DNA of 64,000 nt from Thereva unica (Eukaryota; Arthropoda; Insecta; Diptera; Therevidae): contig OX465282.1 in NCBI GenBank assembly GCA_949987705.1, positions 79,968,070-80,032,069 of the forward strand, written 5' to 3'. The translations under genes were made by a program, and so were the position numbers. Below the pieces are notes generated by a model. That model searched no databases, had not been told where the DNA came from, and worked only from the letters and a program-made list of their open reading frames with translations. Below are positions 35,001-46,566 of this stretch, piece after piece. How positions within the stretch are numbered: position 1 is the stretch's first letter; each line of letters opens with the position of its first letter.

Positions 35001-37323
35001 ACGCGTCGAACACTACCCGTACCTTTGTCGTGGTACTTTCTTTAACCACGGCATGGTGCGGCATATAATATCTATTCCCTTCATGTGGATTTATAGCCTT
35101 CATATGACCCAAGTCCTTATATTCTTGTAGGCATTGCTGATATGGTTTCCTTAAGTCAGGCTTCTGTGCCAATTTATGTTCCACTTGTTTCAGCCTTGAC
35201 AATGCTTGATTCCTAGAAGTCCCTAGGTTAGGCGGTCTATCGTTCTTGAATGGTATCCTTACTACGTATCGACCATCAGATAGGCGCTTAGTGGTATCGT
35301 CGTAGAACCTCTCGCAATATTCTTCCTCGCTCGTCAATACCTTTGCTGGGGGCATTTCTTCTTGCTCCCAAAAGCTTTTGAGTTGTTCATGAAGATCTAA
35401 TTCATCATTTTTGTGAACTGTGAATGCAGAGAAGCTAACATTTTTTCCCTGCTCTGGAACTGTTGGTACCCTTCCGAAAAGAATCCATCCCAAGCTTGTC
35501 TTTAACATCACGAACATTCCTTTGGGTCCTTTGCGCAATCCTTTCTTAAGTATATCTGCATATACATTCACTCCAAGTAATAAGTCAATGCGCCCTGGAG
35601 TTGCGAAGTCTGGGTCGGCGAGTTCCAACCCTTTGAGACATGACCAACCTCTACTGTTTATCCGTTTTGGTGGGAACTTGTTGGCTATATTCTTTATTAC
35701 ATACGTTTGTATCTTCCTTTCGTATTTCGCTCGTGACCTAGATACAAGCGTGAGGTGTGCCAGCTTCTTTGATGTCGCTACTGGTACCGACTGCAGCCCT
35801 TTGACTTGTAATGCGGTTGGAGTGACTTCTGGTTGCAATGACTGATATGCTGACTCTGTTATAAACGAGCTCTGTGACCCTGGGTCAATGAGAGCTCGCA
35901 ACACTAGGCTATTTCCGTGTTGGTCCTTCACTGTGACCAGGGCTGTAGCTAGCATTGATTGAGTCTTATGGATGTTACAATTACAATTTGTTACAACCGG
36001 CTCTCTTTGATCCACAGGTGTTGATTGTTGCTCACTAACTTCTGACTCGCTTTCATTATCTGTATGTATTAACAGATGATGCTTTCTTCTGCATATCGGA
36101 CATCTGTTATTGCTTGTACAGCTTCTGCAGTAATGCTGTTTAAAGCAATTGAAGCATAATCCCTTTGATTTTACCCAACGCCCTCTCTCTGTGTTGGATA
36201 ATGCTTTGAAGGAGCTGCACTGTGCTAGAAAATGCTCTTTCTTACACATGGGACATTGTAATCTTCTGGATCTTTGATCGTTCGTCTTCGTACAGTCCTT
36301 CCTTGAATTGACGCTTTCCTGATGGGTGTGATAGCTGTTGCTCTGATTCCGCACCCTTTCTGGTTTGCGACTTTCCTTATTGAACCTATGACTATTGTCA
36401 TCTTTGATTGCTTCTAGACTTCTATGTCTTTCTTCTAAAAACTTGGTTAGGTCCTTAAGCGCCGGTAGCTCGTCGGACTTCGCAATCAGTTGTTCCCACA
36501 TGTGACGAGTTTTTTCTGGTAGCCTCTGTGCCGTCACATAAACAAATATGGGATCCCAATCTAAAATGCTGACCTTGAGTACTTGTAGTGCATGCCTTAT
36601 GCGATGCAGCTCGTCTACCAAGGCTCGTAACTCCTTATATGACTCTGTTCTTATAGGAGTGCTATTAAATAGCAATTTCAACTGGGCATATATTAATAAT
36701 CTCCTTTTGTTGTACCGCTTGCATAACAATTGCCATGCTGCTTCATAATTCTCTGAAGTCATGTCAAATGAATCCAAATCTCTCCGGGCCTCTCCCGTGA
36801 GACTACTCTTAAGGTAATGCAGCTTATCGACCGGCATCAAGCGGTCTTCATTATGTATCAAGGATACATATCTATCATGGAACGTTCTCCATGATGAGTA
36901 CTGGCCGTCAAACTTCGGAATCTCCAGCGTTGGAAGTTTAACTATAGCCCTTGGTGAACCTGACTGTTCCCCAATGAATGTACTATGCTGGGTTGGTGTA
37001 GTTGGTTGTGGGTTGCAGGCACTCAATGCGTCTTGAAGGTCTCCCAGAAATTCGGAATATGCCTCTTCGAATTCCAGAAACTTTTCACCTGCCAAGTATT
37101 CTGTTACAGCAGATTCAAGTTTTGCATCCTTTATGTTGCTTAAATCAGCTGCCCCTATTTCTAGATGGTTGTTGTTGAACCTTTCTGCTATCAATTTGAT
37201 ACTGTCTATCTTGCCCTTGAGATAACCCGGTGTACGCCTGTGTTTCGAAGTCTTTTTATAATTGGAAATTGTCTGTGCCAATTGTGCCTGACAGACATCC
37301 TGTTGTTGCAATGTGCTCTTCAT
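32092..37323 (-). pseudogene. gag-pol: BEL2 gag-pol polyprotein with one in-frame stop
   Basis: From the ATG at 37323 the frame runs 1136 codons to a TAA at 33913-33915, then continues in the same frame to 32092; total about 1743 codons, normal for BEL. Domains: gag with a DUF1759-like capsid (~residues 130-330); Cys/His clusters CPMCKKEHFLAQC, CFNCFKQHYC and CPICRRKHH (~36060-36270); protease LIDPGSQSSF (~35880); RT with VVFDASAKS and FYVDDVLTG (catalytic YVDD near 34650); RNase H with LGFCDAS (~34110). The stop lies inside RNase H. Integrase follows: zinc H..H..CVKC (33160-33070), then the DDE residues in VGIDYAGP, YSDNGTNF and HFGELWEAG. Only one base change separates it from an open frame. 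Confidence 0.93.
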
Positions 37324-37449
37324 ATTGCCTCGCGCTATCGTTATTTTAAGTTAAAAGAATATTTGGAGTCTGTACTATATCTAACAACTAATAAGATCTC
37401 AGAAAAACTATATTTGTATGACTGCAACCTATCCGGCTCGAAGGACCAA

Positions 37450-38984
37450 TGTTACGGCGTCACTTTCCTAATGCCGATCAAAGACCAGGTATTAGGAGGT
37501 GATCGTCGTAATAATTAAAAAATAGATGACGTATAGGATAGGTGCCGGCTGCTCTAAATAAAAGAGGCTTGGTTCGTTTAATACAAATATATTCTCTCCT
37601 AAATCTTACAAAATCTAATTAACTTTAACTTATTTTTATATGTCAATCTTTATTTAATTTCTTTACTCCAAATATTCTTAAACCTATTTTCCTTTCCCCT
37701 GTTGTTCTCCAGTCGCCTTGTGGATTCTCAGGTGGACTTCCTTCTAAATCCTTTTCGGCCTTGGTCTCCTCAGTATTTATTGTTTAGCCTTGTTGCTCGT
37801 GCTGGTTTATTTGCGAAGACGTTATATGTCCCAAATGAAACCTCGTGATTACGCGGGGTAATATCCAACGTAATCAATCTGCCAATTAATTCAATCTACC
37901 CTGGGCGAACTTTGATTGAATCTTAATTGACTTTCAACTAGCACGTAAGTTTTTCAGCTACTATAAGGTCAATTTCGTAGTAGAAATTATCTCATATAAT
38001 TTCTATTGACCTTGCCTGAGTTTCAATGTTGTAAAAGAAATTACCGCGAGTAAAAATCTACTTGAAACTCTATCTGTGGCCGTGTGTGACGTCTATATAC
38101 TCAAAACAAATTCAATTCCGTAGAAGAAATTATCCTATATAATTTCAATTGAATTTGTTCGAATCTCAATATCGTAGAAGAAATTATCTCGTATAATTTC
38201 AATTGAGATTCTAAAAATTTATCTAAATAAATAAGTTCAATTTCGTAAAAGAAATTATCCAATATAATTTCTATTGAACTTATTTGAATTTCAATATTTA
38301 AAATAAATAAGCTCAATTTCGTAGTAGAAATTATCCAATATAATTTCTATTGAACTTATTTGAATCCCAGTTTCGTAAAAGAAATTATTTCCTATAATTT
38401 CCACTGAAATTCTCTATCTCGTAGAATTAATAAATTTAAACCGTCACCTGAAAACTAACAACAATTATGTGGCTAAACTAACACAAAAAAGTCAGCGGCG
38501 AAAAACCAACCAACTATCTAAATTCCCTAACAAACGATATTCGGAGAAAATCCTAAATATCGCCAGCTAACCTTCTCGGCGTAAAGTCCAAAGAAGATTA
38601 AAAATTCTGACCCATGGTCAATAGCTTTATCCAGCATCTTCTTCCTGGTGCTGGATGGTGGCGCTGGGTGGGAGAATTTTTCTTGCAGTTTTTTGCAAAT
38701 TATTCATGCTGTTTTCCACATTCCATTTTTGTGGATCGTGTTTATACTGCGTTTACACGCTGTCAATTTTGTCTTTCCGTGGCGAAATTGACATTTCGTT
38801 GTTTTTATTTATTTAAATCCCGGAGGTAAGTATGTTTTGTATTTTTTATTATTAATTTTGTATTTTTAGGTATTTCTGTTAATTTAAGGAGCCTGCTTGT
38901 GAAACTGGCTAAAAACAGGTAACTTTCTTTCATTTATTTTTTAATTCATTTTTTAACAAGTATTTTGTTTTGCAGGTCAAAACA
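37450..38984 (-). repeat. BEL2 5' LTR
   Basis: 1535 bp; carries the promoter of the element, on the minus strand. Virtually identical to the left LTR, including the hairpin array (37960-38420). The 71-residue frames inside both LTRs are chance. Confidence 0.95.
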
Positions 38985-39663
38985 TAGTCAGCGCGGTATG
39001 GTGACACATGTACAGGTAAAGTTGATTCATAATATTTATGCTTTTATTATTTTGTTATTGAAGATTTTGTGTAATCATTCCAATTCTCAAGAGTAAAATA
39101 AGACAATCTCTTGTATTATTCGAGCTGTTTGGTTGGTTCCAGATTTGGGTTTAAACCGATTTCTGAACTATTTCTTTAAAAGTTAATAATTTTTCCTCGT
39201 TTTTCCAGACATCAAGTGAAATCAGCGCAGCGCATGACCAGTTGGCTGACAAAATGCAGAAGTATGGTTTAACCATACAACCATATATTGTGGGCGTTGG
39301 AGCAACCCTGGAAGAAGTGAATAATTTTTATATTGTGGTAGACACTATTAGATATAGGTTTGATTCGCCTCTCAAAGCCTTAGACATTTGTTTTAAATTG
39401 TTTTTTACTTGCAACACTAAATTTCCTTTGCAATCACAGCAAATTTGGTTTCTTTTGCAAAAACAAATTTATAAATTTAGTACAGAGTACGATAATCAAC
39501 AGCCAAATATAACAAAATTACTACAAAGTTTTACTAAGGCTTAGAGAAGTAAGTAATTTTTAAGAAAATGTCCCTTAGAATATAAGTGAGAATTAAGTAG
39601 ATAGTGGGTTTTAATATTATATTTCTTTCACTCTTTATATTCTTGGTCAAATTTTAATATAAC

Positions 39664-42104
39664 ATGGATTATTACTGTCCTTTTTGCACAGTAACTTGTA
39701 AAAATACAAGTTTTTTTTTGCCCATTTAAAATTAAAACATAATCTTTATTTCAATAAATCAATAACTTGTAAGCAAGCATCCTGCCTCAGAACTTTTACA
39801 AATATTTATAGTTTCAAGAAACATATCCTTAGCAAACATCAATTGGTTGTTCGAGAAAAATTTGAATCGCGTCCTTTTTTAAACACTGCAAGCTGTAGTA
39901 TTTCTCATACTCATATTGATAATGCGAATTCTGATTATGTCCATCACATACCGTCTAATGATTTACCCAGTATAAGTATAGACGAAATTACCAGTAGTGT
40001 TCATTCTGCTGCAGTTTCTTTTATAGCTAAATTACAAAGCAATCCGAATATACCACGATCTGTTATCCAAACGATTGTTGAAAATGCTAGAGAATTATTT
40101 GATACATGTGGGTTAGATTTTTTAAAACAAACGGTAAGCAATACAGATACTTTGAATATAAATATCAGGGAAGCATTAAATGTAATCTCCAATCCTTTCA
40201 AAGGACTGGAAACAGATTATTTAAGACATTCTTACTTTGAAAAGATCGGTCACTTAATAGAGCCTGTACCTTTTACAATACAAACTCGCCCATATAAAAA
40301 AATTAGAAATAATGAAAGCATTCTTGATTTGAAAAATTTTGAAGGACAATTTGTACCCATGAATAAAGTCCTAAAATGTTTTTTAGAATTACCGAATGTA
40401 TTTAATGATTTAATGAACTATATGAAAAAAATTGAAACCTCTGATCCTAATAATATTGATCACTTTTTGAAAGCAAAACTTTGGAAAAATATTAAGTCTG
40501 AATTTAAAGAAAAGATAGTTATCCCGTTAACAGTATATTTTGATGAATTAGAAATTAATAATCCTTTAGGATCACATACCGGCGTAAATAAACTTGGCTT
40601 AATATACTTCAAAATCACGTGTTTGCCGCCGGAATTTGCTTCTATGTTAGAAAATATTTTTTTAACTTCAATTCATAAATCAATCGATCGGAAAGACTCC
40701 ACAGGTTGCGTAATAAAAGAAACATTTAGTATAGTAGTAAATGAATTAATAATCTTGCCAGAGAAGGGAATAGTAATCAACATTGGAAATGTTAAAAAGT
40801 GCGTCTTTTTTAAATTAGCTCTATTGAGTGGAGATAATTTGGGTCTCAATTTTTTATTTGGACTACACGAATCATTTAACTCTAATCATTATTGTAGGTT
40901 TTGTAGAGAGCACAAAAATATAATGCAACACCAACTAAAATAAAATCCTTTTATGCTTAGAGATGTAACCAATTACGACAAAGATTTATTACAATTACAA
41001 CATGGTATCAAACAAGAATGTTTTTTTCATAAAATTCCGAATTTTCATTTAACGACAAACCTTTATAGTGACATTATGCATGATTTATTTGAAGGAATTT
41101 GGCGATATGAATTACCACTGGTTTTAAAAAGTATTATTAATGATAATAACATTCCATTATTGACACTTGCAGTTTTTAACGAAAGAGTGAAATATTTCAA
41201 TTTCGGTCCATGTAACTCAAATAACACTTTTCCTAAACTTACAGAAGGAAATTTAACGAATGGACATTATATTTGCACAAGCTCAGAAATGCGTGTCTTA
41301 ATCAACATGTTAAGTTTAATAATTGGTGATCTCATTCCACAAAACAATAAATTTTGGAAGCTTTATCTACTGTTAAGAAATATAACATGTATTTTGATGG
41401 GAAACTGTTTTGACGAGGATTCTCTAAAAAATTTAGAAAATTTAATCACTCAACACCATCGTTTGTATCAACAACTTTTTAATCAACATCTATTACCAAA
41501 ATTTCATCTCTTAATTCATTATCCGGCAATAATTAGAACAATTGGGCCTATGTGGCCTGTTTCATGTATGCGATATGAAACTAAACATAAAGACTTTAAA
41601 TCATATGCAGGAGTGTGTAGATCTAGGGTCAACATATCCCATAGTTTAGCCTTAAAAAACCAATTGATGCTTTGCGAAAGATTCGTTTCCAAAAGAGGGT
41701 TTATGAAAAGAATATTTAAAGGACCTTCAAATAGTATAAAGTTAAAAGATATTCCCGAATATAATTCCATCAAAGATTTAGATTATTCGAAACTTATTGA
41801 TAACTTCCAGAGTACCAATTGGATAGAAATATACGGCACGAAATATTATATTAATGCCGCATTAAATATAAGTGAACATGAGTCTGATAATTTTGTTAAG
41901 ATCAAATACATTTTTTTCTTTCGTGATGAAAAAGTTATTTTCCTCTGTGAAAAATTACATATTATTAAGTATGAAGAACATTATCAGGCCTATAATGTTA
42001 AAATTACAGATAAATTATGTTTTATAGAACAGCAATTTTTGAAAGTCAAAGCCCCTAGAGACTTACATAACGTAAAAAAACTTATGTATATAATACGCCT
42101 GTAA
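39664..42104 (+). pseudogene. Tnp2-like transposase of the CACTA element, one internal stop
   Basis: The catalytic protein of animal CACTA/EnSpm-like elements. An ATG at 39664 begins a zinc-finger-like CPFC motif; a short intron or frameshift (about 39715-39800) separates it from FKKHILSKH, completing a C2H2-type finger. From 39800 one frame runs to 42104, broken only by TAA at 40941-40943. Conserved blocks: YFDELEINNPLGSHTGVNKLG (residue pair DE in the Tnp2 core), LSGDNLGLN, NHYCRFCREHK, then FHLTTNLYSDIMHDLFEGI, PKFHLLIHYP and MRYETKHKDFK. These match the Tnp2-type family known from invertebrate genomes. About 750 residues, normal size. Upstream lies the companion gene in the same orientation, 120 bp away. 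Confidence 0.82.
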
Positions 42105-42254
42105 ATATTTTTTTAAAAGAATTTAATATAAAATACTATTTAAGTACTATAAATATTATGTTTGAATTTATTTATAATAATTAAGTTGATAAATAAATAA
42201 AATATGTTATAATTAAACTATTTCGTTTTACTATTTGTATTCATAAAAAAATTA

Positions 42255-42600
42255 TTCACTTAAACCTTTCCAAAGCTTTTTAATTTGCATAAAACTTTTC
42301 CAAAGTTGGCCCAAAATAAAAAATATTCAGATCAGCTGCGTGTGGAATAGAATCTATCGAGAAATATCATTCGATCGACCGCAAAATGCACCCACACAAA
42401 CATTTTTAACGTCCTTTCAAACCCATTTTAAGTTGATCGAAACTTTTCAAAAGTTGGCCCAAAATAAAAAATATTCAGATCAGCTGCGTGTGGAATAGAA
42501 TCTATCGAGAAATATCATTCGATCGACCGCAAAATGCACCCACACAAACATTTTAAACTTCCTTTCAAAACCAATTTAATTTGAACGAAATTTTTCCAAA
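42255..42600. repeat. Tandem duplication, ~155-bp unit
   Basis: Units at about 42285-42435 and 42440-42590 are over 90% identical, sharing AGATCAGCTGCGTGTGGAAT and CGATCGACCGCAAAATGCAC; a third, decayed unit follows to about 42650. It is in the right subterminal part of the CACTA element and may be transposase-binding DNA. Confidence 0.88.
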
Positions 42601-42880
42601 ATTGATCGAAATTTAAAAACATTCAAATCAACTACTCAGCGATGTTTGTTAATAATCTATTGTACTTCATGCAATTGCGTATAACGCAAAATCAACGGGG
42701 GTATGTTATTTAACGAATTCCTGCGGATTTCTCCCAATTCCTTAGGGAATTGACACCATTGCCTTCTCAACTACGCCAGGGAATTGAATTAACCCCTATG
42801 CTGATTTCGCCGTATCCAATTCCGTAGCGGAGTTGGGTTAAGCGAGAATGGTTTGAATGAACATTTCCTTTTTTTCAGTG

Positions 42881-44312
42881 CGCGCTTGCCCTTACATCTT
42901 ATCGCTGCAATAGTGGGCTTGCTTGCTATTACCAACCATGTATTTCGCATGTGCAAATGCTTCCAGATGATATCAGGGGCGTTCAACTTCGTCATTGTAC
43001 ATGGGTATGGATCCTGACGTTGGTAGATTTCATCTATGATGCAGTTTGGGTTCGTGTCAATGTGGCTTACAACTGTTGGAGTGCACAATATTCCCTCTGC
43101 TTCTTGTGGTGTATATGTGGTGAATTCTCTTTCAGTCATCTCAAAGTAGGTTTGATCATTATAGTTTACCGCTAGTATAGGATTTGTTACTAATGGGAGT
43201 ATATACGTGCTGCTATTTGTACGTTGAGGAATTGGCGTTATTTGTAGCAGTGTATATTTATTTACTTCAATGATGTATAAGAAACCAAAGAAATGAATGC
43301 CAGTCTCATCTACTGCTACTTCAATTGGTTTGTGGGATTTGTGTGTGATTTCAAGACTTGATGGTAGTTTGGACGAAACGTCATTAATGATGTTGAGTAG
43401 TTTGCTGGGAGATATGAACTCTAGTAATGCTCCTTTTCCTAAAAATGCCTCAGTAAACCGAGTATACTGGAGTTCCAGTTCATCTATAAGACTGGTTGCC
43501 AATTGGTATGCAGTTATTATGTGAATAGCTGCATTATTACTATCCACAGTAGAGAACCAACCTGGCACCTTATTTATTTCTTCTTACGCCATATTTAGTT
43601 TTTTATTATATATGTTGAGTCTCTCAGTGGTTCTGGCTTCCGTCTCATTGACTGTCGCGATGGTGGATAACATAATGTTAGACTGATGGAATGCAGCTTG
43701 TCTAAGAGCTTGCTGATCCTTTTGTAGGATGTTGATGTCTGTGTATACTTCCTCGTTAACTCCAAACACTGATTGTAGTAGTTGACCTAGTGTGCCGCGT
43801 TTTTGTCTTCTTTTGAATTTACTGGCAAGAGTGGCTATTTCGTCCAATATTGTGGTTTGTTTTTGCCTCAAATGTCGAATTAACTCGTTGCAATGTAATT
43901 CCAAGGATAGATGACCCATTTTGTTGCAGACAATTCCAAACTGTGTGACAGTTTCATTTAATTGTGTAATGTCTGATGTGATGTTTAAAGGATACTGAAG
44001 TTCAATACGAAGAGTTCCCCTCTGTACAAATGTTTCTCCTATATGTTCTACATACAGTCCGGGTTTAGGGTGACTAATATTATAGGCTGCCAACGTTTGT
44101 TTGCACATCGTTACTAAGAATAGGACTGCAAATGCCATTGTTTTCCACCTTTTGCAAGAATATTGTTTGTGAATTCGATTTGATGCTCTATTCTTGCATC
44201 GTATCAATGATTGATAGCTCCTTGGGTTTTCTTTTATAATGTTCGCTTCTCTTATTGTTGACTTCATTTCTTCGTAAGTTTCTTTGGCTAGTCGCTGTTT
44301 TTCTAATGCCAC
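42881..44312 (-). pseudogene. B1 env, N-terminal part
   Basis: From 44312 a leader with charged residues precedes a hydrophobic signal-anchor stretch (MAFAVLFLVTMCKQTLA near 44140). A basic KRRQKRG site (about 43800) looks like a furin-type cleavage site followed by a Gly/Leu-rich segment, as in class-I-type retroviral envelopes. Downstream is a helical region, then a Cys-containing ectodomain. One in-frame TAA at 43584-43586 separates two parts of the same frame (44312-43584, 43568-42889). Three or more NXS/T glycosylation sites are visible. The gene continues at 22650 after the CACTA element. Together 649 codons, a normal size for an insect retroelement Env. Confidence 0.78.
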
Positions 44313-44460
44313 TAAGTTGTCATATCCTGTTACTGGTCGAATTCGGATACTGCTGCTTCGTGATTTGTGAACAATCTGGGCTTCTTTAATTTCTTGAAGG
44401 TATCTTCTCTTTATCAGCTCAGGAGTCGTGTAAGTATCAGGAAGTTCAAATTTTCTTTTT

Positions 44461-46566
44461 CTAGAAGATATTTGCGAGACTTTTAAAGTTTGCCTTTATT
44501 TGGCTCATGCATTTAGTAGGCTTAGCTTCTTGGTTATAGGAAGAGGTGTTATATTTGTCATTCTGGATTGATTGCCGGGTTGATGCTACAGCTGCTGTCA
44601 CTGTTTCGATTGGCTTGCTTTGTTCTGAGATCTTCTCCTCATCTTCTGATGGTAGAATATATATTTCTGTAATAGGGCGTTTTAGAATAGTATTTCCCTT
44701 TGTGCGTAGGCTGACTACTCTAACTAGTCCATCAGATCCTTTGTGTGTTTCTATCACCCGTGCTAGAAGCCATTTAGCAGCAGGTAAGTTTTCGTTTTTA
44801 ATTATGACCATTTGACCTATCTTCACGTTCTCTTGTTTTATTTGCCATTTTGGGCGTTGTTGTAATCTGTGAAGATATTCTGTTGACCAGGATTTCAACA
44901 CATCTTCCTTTAGTTTCTCAACCAGCTTCCATCTTGTTGTGCAATTTGTTTGGTCTAATTTCTCTGAGCTTGGAGGACATATCAAGGGTTGCCTTATTAA
45001 AAAATGACCAGGAGTGATTGCATCTAGATCCTGTGGATCATTTGTTAATGGATAGAATGGTCTTTAGTTCAGACAAGCTTCTATTTGGTATATAAGTGTT
45101 ATTAATTCTTCAAAAGTTAGTGCAGTTTCACCAATAACTCGTTTTAAGTGGTGTTTTTTCGATTTTACTCCGGCTTCCCATAATCCACCGAAGTGTGGCG
45201 CTGCGGGGGGTTAAAATACCACTGTCGATCCGTCAGATGCTAATAAGGCTGCTATTTCTGTCTCGTTCACCTTCAGGGCCATCTTAAGATCTCTATCTAA
45301 CACCCTCTTGGCACCGGCGAAGTTTGTTCCAGAGTTACTGTATAAATGTTGACAATGACCGCATCTTGCGATGAATCTCTTAAACGAAGCAATGAACGCT
45401 GTTGTTGTCAAATCACTGACTGCTTCTATATGGATTGCCTTTGTTCCAAGGCAGACGAATACCGCAATGTATCCCTTGTAGCATTTATTGCCTCTACCCT
45501 TTGACATTCTGATGGATATGGGTCCAGCGTAGTCCACACCTGTATGGGAAAATGGTTTGGATGGTGTTATTCTTGCTGCCGGCAGGTCTCCCATCATCTG
45601 TTTAGCAGTTTCTGCTCGGTATCGCACAGATACAATACATTTATGGATAATCTCGCGTATTGTGTTTCGAGGATTTATTATCCAGTATTTTCTTCGGATG
45701 TAAGCTAACGTCCCTTGATTTCCAGCATGTAGAGTTTTTAGATGAGCTTCTTTAGTTATGAGAGTTGTTAATGCACCTTTATGTGGAAGGATTATTGGAT
45801 GCTTTTCGTTGTAGCTTAAAGACGAATGTGACAAACGACCACGTACTCGTAATATGTTATCTTGGTCTATAAACGGCGACAACGACTTTAGTTTACTGTT
45901 TGAGGCGATGCTCTTGTTTTGTTGTAGTCTGGTTTTCTCTTCAGCGAAGGAAAGTGATTGTTCTAGGCGGATTATACAGTTTAGTGCCTCATCCAACTCC
46001 AGAACTGATAAGTAAGGTGACGTATTTTTACTTAACGGTGTTTTACAGTTGTGTATGAATCGTCGACAGAAGGCAGTGACTCGTGCTAGTTTTCTTAGGG
46101 AAGAGAATCTTTTAATTGTTTCCCTATCTAGTGTATCAACCCTTGCGGTTAGTATGGCAAGAGCTGGGTCTGATTCTATTGCAGCGGAATGTACAATTGG
46201 TGTGGAAGGCCATTTTTCCTTTGGATACTTCCACTCTGGACCTGTCCACCATAAGTTATGGTCACTTAATTTTGCAGGCGATAATCCCCGGGAAACACAA
46301 TCTGCAGGGTTTTCCACTGTTTTAATGTAGTGCCATTGTTCTGCTATGGTGGTCTCTTGTATTCTGGAAATACGACTTGCGACGAATCTTTCCTTCCGTT
46401 CCGGACTGGTCTTGATCCATGATAATGCAATTGTTGAATCTGACCATAAATATATGGGGATTTCTTGAATTTTCAATGACTTGATGGTTCTTTCGATTGA
46501 GTTTGCTAATAGCACCGCTGCGGTATACCGACGAGGTATGGTTAGCTTGCCTTTCAAAGGAGCCAC
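44461..46566 (-). pseudogene. B1 RNase H end and integrase
   Basis: Minus-strand frames 46566-45211 and 44985-44461. The first starts in RNase H (LWSDSTIALSWI) and includes the linker (ENPADCVSRGLSP), the zinc domain (H..H, then CIVSVRYRA where the second CXXC Cys is replaced, so the zinc site looks damaged) and the integrase core with GVDYAGPISIRM and LYSNSGTNFAGA, where the catalytic Asp of the usual SDNGTNF is changed to SNSGTNF. A frameshift at about 45210 precedes the FGGLWEAGVKS block with the Glu. A nonsense codon lies at about 45066. The C-terminal DNA-binding domain is at 44985-44461. Not functional. Confidence 0.85.

Larger units (their letters stand above)
29091..38984 (-). mobile_element. 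BEL/Pao retrotransposon BEL2, nearly intact and young
   Basis: 9894 bp with LTRs 29091-30623 and 37450-38984 (TG..CA) and 5-bp duplication TAGTC (29086-29090, 38985-38989). The LTRs differ by only a handful of bases (2-bp indel near 38486, C/A near 37806, C/T near 37474), so insertion is recent. The primer site TTGGTCCTTCGAGCCGGAT lies at 37431-37449 on the minus strand, a form typical of BEL. It encodes one gag-pol frame with a single in-frame stop and an accessory ORF downstream. It sits in exon 5 of the CACTA companion gene; excision restores the exon frame. Confidence 0.95.
25456..39544 (+). pseudogene. Companion gene of the CACTA element, six exons, split by BEL2
   Basis: Exons inferred from continuous phase and GT-AG borders: 25456-25525, 27729-27877, 27953-28257, 28328-28927, 28983-29090 continued at 38990-39015, and 39209-39544. 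The start is MADAETQAY. Exon 2 is helical; exon 3 has the bipartite basic GKRAYNNDSEYRKKIKK, a possible nuclear signal, followed by GPALLAEYKRNGELSESS. Exon 4 ends in EFFGKL...; exon 5 contains LLLAYLIPPRAG, a block I recall from uncharacterised insect proteins that accompany Tnp2-type genes. The C-terminus carries a conserved VGVGATLEEVNNFYIVVD block. Damage: one +1 frameshift in exon 4 (about 28480-28540) and the 9.9-kb BEL2 insertion in exon 5. Role unknown; probably a transposition accessory factor. Confidence 0.72.
22653..42880 (+). mobile_element. CACTA (EnSpm/CMC)-type DNA transposon with Tnp2 gene and companion gene
   Basis: Ends CACTGA(G)AAAAAA in inverted orientation, flanked by a 2-bp duplication CG (22651-22652, 42881-42882) inside the B1 env; excision restores the env frame. 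Subterminal regions at both ends repeat a motif built on CAATTCC..GGAGTT (for example near 22776, 42720, 42770 and 42810), typical of CACTA transposase-binding arrays. It carries a six-exon gene (25456-39544) and a Tnp2-like transposase (39664-42104) on the same strand. Length without BEL2 is about 10.3 kb. Interior oddities are a (TA)n tract, a ~60-bp minisatellite and a 1.6-kb palindrome in an intron. Confidence 0.82.
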
